8,298 bases of DNA from Bacteroidales bacterium (GTDB taxonomy: Bacteria; Bacteroidota; Bacteroidia; Bacteroidales; SMBSF39): contig JAIOSH010000372.1 of NCBI GenBank assembly GCA_021107685.1, positions 1 through 8,298 on the forward strand, given 5' to 3'. The notes below the pieces were generated by a model. It had not been told where the DNA came from. It was given only the letters and a program-made list of their open reading frames with translations, and searched no databases. This document shows, piece after piece, positions 1 through 4,385 of the stretch. How positions within the stretch are numbered: the first letter of the stretch is position 1; every line of letters starts with the position of its first letter. Made by a program: the position numbers and the translations under genes.

Positions 1-1
1 A

Positions 2-109
2 AAACAAAGCAATGAATGGGAAATATACTGGGATTTTCATACAAACAAAAGAGAAGATGAGTATATTATTGATATTAAGTCTATTAGGCAATACAAGTTA
101 GTTGCTTAA
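2..109 (+). CDS. 3' end of an unidentified gene (5' end outside window)
   Basis: A reading frame is open from the window edge to a TAA at 107-109 and gives 35 residues ending in SIRQYKLVA. The composition is protein-like: charged and aromatic residues mixed (EWEIYWDFHT, then a KREDEY stretch), with no low-complexity run. No family can be named from so short a tail. Its stop overlaps a possible TTG start at 102 of the next ORF and lies 28 bases before that ORF's first ATG (138), so the two could be a tandem pair or parts of one broken gene. It could also be a chance open frame, since only 36 codons are visible. Confidence 0.4.
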   Translation, partial: KQSNEWEIYWDFHTNKREDEYIIDIKSIRQYKLVA

Positions 110-137
110 TTTTGGTTACACTCAAATAAATTCAAAA

Positions 138-371
138 ATGATTTTTCTGGATAAAATATCTTATCTGTTTAAATTAAGGAATAATAGTGTTCATCTTACT
201 CCAGAGGAAGCTGCTAAATTTGAAATTACAATAGAACAATTACTAAGTATATGGGAACAAACTGCTACTTTAATTAAAATATTGTCAGAGAAAGAAAAAT
301 TTGAAGAAGCAAGTATTTATGATATATTGAATGAAAATATACTAGAATTTAAAAAATACTGGGTGAGATGA
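138..371 (+). CDS. Small hypothetical protein, possible truncated HEPN-like domain
   Basis: 77 residues from the ATG at 138. An in-frame TTG at 102 would give 89, but I prefer ATG because TTG starts are uncommon here and no ribosome site favours it. The peptide is predicted almost entirely helical. It contains FKLRNNSVHLTPEEAAKF, in which RNNSVH fits the R-x4-6-H signature of HEPN domains (often RNase toxins or RNA-binding partners in toxin-antitoxin and abortive-infection systems), followed by an amphipathic helix (FEITIEQLLSIWEQ). A full HEPN domain is usually longer and has helices before this motif, so the N-terminus may be missing or lie in the broken frame upstream. The ORF ends at 371, within a few bases of an unrelated beta-barrel tail, which suggests a rearranged locus. 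The motif is seen; the HEPN assignment is inference. Confidence 0.4.
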   Translation: MIFLDKISYLFKLRNNSVHLTPEEAAKFEITIEQLLSIWEQTATLIKILSEKEKFEEASIYDILNENILEFKKYWVR

Positions 372-456
372 ATTTATTCCTTATGATAGCTATGGAACAG
401 CGAAATTAGGTATGGATTATATAGGTTTGCAAATCAGTTATGGTTTTGCATTTTAA
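367..456 (+). pseudogene. Orphan C-terminal tail of an outer-membrane beta-barrel-like protein
   Basis: A frame opens directly after a TGA at 364-366 and runs 29 codons to TAA at 454-456, with no start codon near its beginning. The peptide ends in GMDYIGLQISYGFAF. Alternating hydrophobic and aromatic residues with a terminal Phe are the classic last strand of an outer-membrane beta-barrel, the signal recognised by the Bam machinery. The rest of the barrel is absent: upstream sequence in all three frames either stops or encodes the helical ORF ending at 371. The simplest reading is the surviving 3' end of a gene truncated by deletion or rearrangement near 365. A chance match is possible at this length. 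Confidence 0.45.
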
Positions 457-763
457 TTATTAGCAAACTCTTTTAAAACGATCTTTCGACTTTTCAAGTC
501 CTACCCCACATACCAGCCTCAACTTGAAAGTACCCAGAACTCGCGAAAACCAGCGATGGTCAAAAAAAGATTCGCAAGTTTACCCTGTAATGAAATGTAT
601 CAGGGGGTATTTAAATTATTTGAAAAAATTATTAAATTGTTATATTGTTGTGGTTTAACAATTTAGCCATATAACAATTTAACCATTGATACTCATTTAT
701 TAACATACTGTTGCGATTTAATTTTATAATACTTTAATTTTCGTGAGTTCAGGGACCATGTGT
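457..763. other. Gene-free region with a GC-richer patch
   Basis: No supportable gene. Roughly 481-600 is about 42% G+C by count, against about 23% for the next 120 bases and a generally AT-rich window. In the same frame as the beta-barrel tail, the sequence stays open from 457 to a TAG at 664-666 (69 codons, no ATG until 559). The peptide is basic (for example NSRKPAMVKKRFASLP) and I do not recognise it. An imperfect inverted repeat lies here too: acttttcaagt near 490 and acttgaaagt near 522. The patch may be a relic of another gene or of a mobile element. The AT-rich part after 610 contains the inverted repeat at 632-682. Confidence 0.5.
632..682. repeat. 14-bp inverted repeat with repeated taacaattta motif
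   Basis: The arms ttaaattgttatat (632-645) and atataacaatttaa (669-682) are exact reverse complements around a 23-base spacer. The 10-mer taacaattta occurs at 656-665 and 672-681, and inverted at 633-642, so two alternative hairpins can form. Read on the minus strand, the hairpin lies about 80 bases after the transporter stop and is followed by a short T-rich stretch (taatttttt), so it might act as a weak terminator for that gene. Its stem is nearly all A-T, so a Bacteroidota-type intergenic repeat is the safer description. Confidence 0.6.
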
Positions 764-2359
764 TTAAAACCCGTTCAAATCCATTGTTACAGTAGGTATC
801 AACAATAATAATCCAATAAGCATTAAAATGATCATAAAAGGAGTTATCCATCTTACCCACTTATCATAAGGTATTTTAGCAACTCCCAAAACACCAATCA
901 ATACACCGGAAGTAGGAGTTATCATATTAGTGAATCCATCGCCGAATTGAAATGCCATTACAGTAGCTTGTCTCGACAAATTAATCAAATCGGAAAACGG
1001 AGCCATAACAGGCATAGTTAATGCAGCTTTTGCTGATCCTGAAGGAATAATAACATTGATAATTGTTTGTATAACATACATTATGCTTACAGTGGTTACT
1101 TTTCCAAATCCATACATTGCTTTGGAAACACTATATAAAATCGTATCAATAACTCTTCCATCTTCAAGAATTATTATTATCCCTCCGGCTAATCCAACTA
1201 TTAAAGCAGCAGATAAAATATCCTTAACCCCGTCAAGGAAAAGCTTTGTTATCTTGTTGGCTGAATAATTTGCTGCAATACCTGATAAAATTCCCATAGC
1301 AAAAAACAGGGTGGCAATTTTCATAATGTACCAACCATAACCCATTACACCAACAATTAAAAACAAAATAGTAAATAATAATAAGTTAAGGATAAAAAAA
1401 TGAACGGATTTTTTCAGGGTGAAAATTCCAAGAACAAAGAACAAACCAGTGCAAACAGGAACCATAGGTAATGTTGATGAAGCATTTCCGATTTTCATGG
1501 TTGTTTGAGGGTAGATAAAAGAAAAAATTACAAGAGATACTAAAATAAAAAAATAAACAAACCAGGCACTTAAAGGTGTATAGTATTTCACTGTTTCAAT
1601 ATCTCCACTGCTCCTTTTTCGCCAATATTCATCATCACTATAAACTAAAGATGATTTCGGATTTTTCCTGATTTTATTTGCATATCTCAGAACCCAAATT
1701 ATTCCAATGGTATTAATAACAAACCAACAAAAAAGCCTGTATTCAAAACCTGAGAACAAAGGTAAATCAGATAAACCCTGTGCTATTCCAATTGTAAAGG
1801 GATTTAAAACTGCTCCTGCAAAGCCAAGTCCTGCAGCTACAAACACCATACAAACCCCTGTAATTGAGTCATAACCCATTGATATTGATAAAGGAACAAG
1901 GATAATGATAAAGGCAATGGTTTCTTCGCTCATACCGAAAACCGCACCAAATATACTGAACATGATCATTACCATTGTTATTATTATATTATTAACACCG
2001 AGAGCTTTTAAAACTTTCCAATGTTCAATTTTATTTGTAAATTTCAGGAAGGAAAAAATACCTACATCTATTGCCCTGCTAAAATTCATTATCCAGAACG
2101 CACCTCCTATCATCAGGATAAATACAATTATTCCCGACTGCCGTTCGAAACCTTTAAATAAAGCTGCAAAAACCTGCCATGTTTGCGGTTCTCCTTCAAC
2201 ACGATGATAAGAACTTTCTACAATTATCTCTCTTTCATGCCCCTGTACCATTGCTGCTTTCCTTTCAAATACACCACTTGGAATAAACCAGGTCATTATA
2301 GCAGCTATAATAATGATGAAAAAAATAATTACATAAGTGTGTGGAATCTTTTTAAACAT
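764..2359 (-). CDS. yfcC: YfcC/DcuC-family membrane transporter
   Basis: 531 residues from the ATG at 2359; an in-frame TTG two codons upstream (2365) is less likely. It is a polytopic inner-membrane protein of the C4-dicarboxylate anaerobic carrier family (PF03606), YfcC branch. Members are annotated as putative amino-acid or dicarboxylate carriers, and the substrate is not established. It begins MFKKIPHTYVIIFF with a first membrane segment at about residues 8-29. Many hydrophobic segments follow, with a hydrophilic loop at about 228-260. Family-like motifs are FGAVFGMSEETIAF (~137-150), LNPFTIGIAQGLSDLPLFSG (~185-204), IPSGSAKAALTMPVMAPFSD (~438-457) and FGDGFTNMITPTSGVLIGVL (~472-491). The paired helix-breaking PSGS and TPTSG motifs suggest re-entrant hairpins at the substrate site. 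Length is close to that of E. coli YfcC (about 506). It lies downstream of a dipeptidase on the same strand, which suggests uptake or exchange of peptide-derived amino acids (inference). The frame is intact. Confidence 0.9.
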   Translation of the reverse strand: MFKKIPHTYVIIFFIIIIAAIMTWFIPSGVFERKAAMVQGHEREIIVESSYHRVEGEPQTWQVFAALFKGFERQSGIIVFILMIGGAFWIMNFSRAIDVGIFSFLKFTNKIEHWKVLKALGVNNIIITMVMIMFSIFGAVFGMSEETIAFIIILVPLSISMGYDSITGVCMVFVAAGLGFAGAVLNPFTIGIAQGLSDLPLFSGFEYRLFCWFVINTIGIIWVLRYANKIRKNPKSSLVYSDDEYWRKRSSGDIETVKYYTPLSAWFVYFFILVSLVIFSFIYPQTTMKIGNASSTLPMVPVCTGLFFVLGIFTLKKSVHFFILNLLLFTILFLIVGVMGYGWYIMKIATLFFAMGILSGIAANYSANKITKLFLDGVKDILSAALIVGLAGGIIIILEDGRVIDTILYSVSKAMYGFGKVTTVSIMYVIQTIINVIIPSGSAKAALTMPVMAPFSDLINLSRQATVMAFQFGDGFTNMITPTSGVLIGVLGVAKIPYDKWVRWITPFMIILMLIGLLLLIPTVTMDLNGF

Positions 2360-2381
2360 AATCAATAATTTTGAAACTTGC

Positions 2382-2414
2382 CAAAAATAAGAATTTTTTT
2401 AAATTTCCAGACAA
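2382..2414 (-). promoter_or_regulatory. Putative Bacteroidota-type promoter of the transporter gene
   Basis: Read on the minus strand, TATTTTTG (2389-2382) matches the -7 consensus TAnnTTTG perfectly. A TTG (2414-2412) lies 22 bases upstream, within the 17-23 spacing reported for the phylum. Transcription would start around 2375, leaving a leader of under 20 bases before the ATG at 2359. It lies just inside the repeat-rich spacer, so the transporter need not depend on read-through from the dipeptidase. In AT-rich DNA such matches also arise by chance. Confidence 0.4.
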
Positions 2415-2460
2415 TTTTATTAATTAGAGTCTGTCCACAATATCCGATTTTTTATAGGTC

Positions 2461-2540
2461 GTCCCTATGGGACTTTTGTAACTCTCTCATTATCACCCCT
2501 GATACTGTCAGGGGTTACAAATAGCTCGTCTCTATGAGAC
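2461..2540. repeat. Pair of TAT-loop mini-hairpins with a compensatory change
   Basis: gtccc-tat-gggac (2461-2473) and gtctc-tat-gagac (2528-2540) are 5-bp stems with the same 3-base loop and the same flanks (tcg before, ttt after for 2474-2476/2541-2543 apart from register). They lie 67 bases apart in direct orientation. They differ at one position in each arm, C to T on the left and G to A on the right, so pairing is kept (C-G to T-A). They bracket the bulged hairpin at 2475-2521. Confidence 0.6.
2475..2521. repeat. Bulged two-part hairpin between the mini-hairpins
   Basis: The upper stem acccctga (2495-2502) / tcaggggt (2508-2515) is perfect, with loop tactg. The lower stem tttgtaa (2475-2481) / ttacaaa (2515-2521) is also perfect; the two share one base on the right side. 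The left strand carries about 13 unpaired bases while the right strand is continuous, an asymmetric bulge. With no T-run directly after the stem on the plus strand it is not a typical terminator. It could act as an RNA structure on read-through transcripts of the dipeptidase, or as a DNA fold used in element movement; both are inference. Confidence 0.5.
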
Positions 2541-2552
2541 TTTATGGACAAG

Positions 2553-2564
2553 CACTAATTAGTG
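2553..2564. repeat. 12-bp palindrome at the junction of elements A and B
   Basis: cactaattagtg is a perfect palindrome. Read outwards in either direction it begins an element end: rightwards ctaattagtgtccatcc (element B) and leftwards, on the other strand, ctaattagtgcttgtcc (element A). The last ten bases of the two 24-base ends, tccataaagt, are also identical, so the two termini differ only in a 4-base block. The palindrome therefore looks like a terminus shared by two head-to-head repeats. Confidence 0.6.
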
Positions 2565-2688
2565 TCCATCCATAAAGTTATTTAGAAAAAATGAATGGAC
2601 ACGAATTACACTAATTTTCACTAATTTAATTCGTGTAAATTTGTGAAATTCGTGTCTTTTTATAAGTTTATGGATGGACACTAATTAG
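2555..2688. repeat. Repeat element B: 26-bp terminal inverted repeats
   Basis: The left arm 2555-2580 (starts ctaattagtgtccatccata) and the reverse complement of 2663-2688 agree at 25 of 26 positions. The element is 134 bp long and encodes nothing. Nested inside are another perfect 10-bp inverted repeat and tandem cactaattt units (see the 2598-2656 entry). The right arm enters the dipeptidase gene: its stop codon (TAA, 2687-2685 on the minus strand) and one base of the last sense codon lie within the repeat. Form and size fit a MITE-like or REP-like element; no transposase is present to prove mobility. Confidence 0.65.
2598..2656. repeat. Nested inverted and direct repeats inside element B
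   Basis: gacacgaatt (2598-2607) pairs with aattcgtgtc (2647-2656). Alternatively cacgaatta (2600-2608) pairs with taattcgtg (2627-2635), so two mutually exclusive folds exist. Between them cactaattt is repeated at 2609-2617 and 2619-2627. Strings of this cacgaattacactaatt kind resemble repeats I recall from Bacteroidota intergenic regions (recollection, not a search). Confidence 0.55.
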
Positions 2689-4298
2689 AATTTTTCATCA
2701 TATTTAGTCCAAAGAAAATCTCCGAGTTCCTGTGCTTTTTTCACAACTTTCTCTCCCCAATCATTTGTATATTTAGTTAAAATTTCTCTACTTTTTTCAG
2801 ATTTATTTTCCTTATACATATTCAGTGCCTTTTTTTCAATTTCTTGTTGATTATTAAAAAGTTCTTGTTGCCAAGGGTTCCAGACTGCATCAACATCATT
2901 TCGCATATCTCCCCAGCGTTGTGCTGATAAAGTACCCAAACGGTTAAACACCCACCATGCCGATTCCATTGTAAAACCATTTGTTCTGCCCGGAGTTTTG
3001 TACGGTTGAGGCAAATCGGTTACACTGCAATAAACAGGAATATAAATTGATGTTGCAACATTATCCATTGCCAGCCAGACCACTCCGCCAATTTCATCAG
3101 GTAACCAGTTACGACATTGAATAATAGTAGCATACATTGTGTACCAACGGGCAATTGTTCTCTCGCCTCTCCATCCCCAGCCGCCGTTTATCTTAAACAG
3201 TTTGTTCATATCATAAGGCATGTGCGGGTTGGCTAATGGTGAAATAATCACTTTCCCACTATCATCAGCCACTGTAAGGTCTTTAATAAAATTGAATGGT
3301 GTTCCTTCATAATAATCTTTAAAAATTAAAACTAATTTTTCTAATGAAACGGGTTCATCGGGTTTTACTGAAAAGGGATGATTTTCGGCATTCGGGTCAA
3401 GGTTTAATAAAGGGGCAACAAGGTCAAACACACGCCATTCACGTCTTCGGGCAGCTAATGATGTCCGGCTGTGAGGAGCATAGGCATAACAAAATCTGAA
3501 AGACTCTGTTTCAGGGTTCCACCAGCCACTGTCCTTAGCCATTTCAAAAATATTTTCAGAAGCCATAAAATAATCGGGATTATCAATATCAATTTCCTTT
3601 ATAGTACTTGCATTTGCATTCACTGCTATATGTTCATCCGGTACACGCTGTGCAACCCAGACAGAACCTGTATTTCCTTTTCCGGGTCCTACAATCTCAA
3701 AATGCCAGACTTCATTTTTATCTGCAATTGTCAAACATTCGCCCGCATCAATCCATCCAAATTTTTTTGTAAGTTTACCTGCCATTTTAATAGCTTCTCT
3801 TGAAGTAGTGCATCTTTCAACCATTAACTGACAAAGCCTCTGACAATCAATTAAGCCATTATCCGACTGCAAAATCTCCCGTCCACCGAATGTAGATTCG
3901 CCAATAGCTAACTGATGTTCATTCAGACAGGGATAAGCTGTATTTATATATCCGAAAGTATGTTTGACCTGGGGTATCTCACCAATTTTATTATGTGCAT
4001 AAGTTGGCATTGCAAATGTATCGCAGGGTGTCCTTTTAAACATTGGTGTCATCGTTCCGGGTTTATGGTCTTTTGCAGGAATAATATCTATCCAAGAACG
4101 TGTTCTGTGGCTATCATCAGTGTGTGAAGTTATAACTGAACCGTCGGCACTTGCCTTTTTACCAACTGTTATTGAAGTGCAGCCATCAGGATAATCATTT
4201 ATCCAGTCAGTTTTATCAACCTGTGAAAAAACCAAACTAATAAAAAAAATGTTTATTGTAAAAAAGGAAAAAATCGGTTTTAAAAAATTTTTTTTCAT
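2685..4298 (-). CDS. Secreted family C69 dipeptidase
   Basis: 537 residues. An N-terminal signal peptide (MKKNFLKPIF, then a hydrophobic core to about residue 25, SLVFSQ) directs export to the periplasm or beyond. The mature part begins with the family C69 (PF03577) motif DGCTSITVGKKASADGSVIT, in which Cys40 is the expected nucleophile, exposed as a new N-terminus after propeptide removal as in other Ntn hydrolases. Other family-like blocks are AIGESTFGGR (131-140), AGECLTIADKNEVWHFEIVG (185-204) and VPDEHIAVNANAS (219-231). Length is normal for the family (about 470-560). Members hydrolyse dipeptides with broad specificity. The ATG at 4298 is the natural start because the signal peptide begins there; no Shine-Dalgarno is visible. 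Downstream on the same strand lies a YfcC-type transporter, suggesting peptide use (inference). Oddity: its stop codon lies inside the terminal repeat of element B. Confidence 0.92.
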   Translation of the reverse strand: MKKNFLKPIFSFFTINIFFISLVFSQVDKTDWINDYPDGCTSITVGKKASADGSVITSHTDDSHRTRSWIDIIPAKDHKPGTMTPMFKRTPCDTFAMPTYAHNKIGEIPQVKHTFGYINTAYPCLNEHQLAIGESTFGGREILQSDNGLIDCQRLCQLMVERCTTSREAIKMAGKLTKKFGWIDAGECLTIADKNEVWHFEIVGPGKGNTGSVWVAQRVPDEHIAVNANASTIKEIDIDNPDYFMASENIFEMAKDSGWWNPETESFRFCYAYAPHSRTSLAARRREWRVFDLVAPLLNLDPNAENHPFSVKPDEPVSLEKLVLIFKDYYEGTPFNFIKDLTVADDSGKVIISPLANPHMPYDMNKLFKINGGWGWRGERTIARWYTMYATIIQCRNWLPDEIGGVVWLAMDNVATSIYIPVYCSVTDLPQPYKTPGRTNGFTMESAWWVFNRLGTLSAQRWGDMRNDVDAVWNPWQQELFNNQQEIEKKALNMYKENKSEKSREILTKYTNDWGEKVVKKAQELGDFLWTKYDEKF

Positions 4299-4350
4299 AA
4301 TAGGATAATTTTTTATTTAATTTTACGAAAATTTGCTAAATATTAATCAG

Positions 4351-4385
4351 CAAAAATATTAATTCTTTCCTAATGAGCGAACAAA
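4351..4385 (-). promoter_or_regulatory. Putative promoter of the dipeptidase gene, reaching into purF
   Basis: Minus-strand TATTTTTG (4358-4351) is a perfect TAnnTTTG -7 element, with a TTTG (4385-4382) 23 bases upstream as the -33 element, at the upper limit of known spacing. The start would be near 4344, giving a leader of about 45 bases before the ATG at 4298. The -33 element lies inside the first codons of the divergent purF gene. No equally good plus-strand promoter for purF is visible in the 74-base gap; the best is a one-mismatch TAATTTTT near 4305. Confidence 0.35.

Larger units (their letters stand above)
2421..2561. repeat. Repeat element A: imperfect terminal inverted repeats around three hairpins
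   Basis: The left end, taattagagtctgtccacaa (2421-2440), matches the reverse complement of 2542-2561 at 16 of 20 positions, including the blocks taattag and tgtcca. Between them lie two mini-hairpins and a larger bulged hairpin (annotated separately). No protein is encoded. Size (about 140 bp), termini and lack of coding capacity resemble a miniature inverted-repeat element or a structured intergenic repeat. It shares its right end with the adjoining element B. Confidence 0.55.

Noticed and set aside
480..610. tRNA or integron attC-like site in the GC-richer patch
   Set aside because: No cloverleaf, no T-loop consensus and no core-site pair could be placed; only an imperfect inverted repeat is present.
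1056..1268. Open frame on the plus strand inside the transporter gene, and similar ones at 1905-2207 and 2183-2368
   Set aside because: They are antisense to an intact, clearly recognisable membrane protein and have no family features of their own.
2475..2521. Rho-independent terminator of the dipeptidase
   Set aside because: On the minus strand the hairpin is not followed directly by a T-run (only a short purine/pyrimidine mix through the mini-hairpin), and it lies about 165 bases after the stop.
2421..2688. CRISPR-like array
   Set aside because: The repeats are inverted, of different lengths and not regularly spaced with unique spacers; no cas gene is nearby.
2411..2695. aatttt flanking both outer ends of the A+B repeat pair as a target-site duplication
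   Set aside because: The left copy is offset by two bases from the repeat end and the hexamer is expected by chance in such AT-rich DNA.
3471..3803. Open frames antisense to the dipeptidase (also 3915-4127)
   Set aside because: They overlap conserved C69 coding sequence on the other strand and look like frame shadows.
4299..4372. Purine riboswitch or other structured leader before purF
   Set aside because: The gap is only 74 bases, AT-rich and without convincing stems or conserved aptamer-like sequence.
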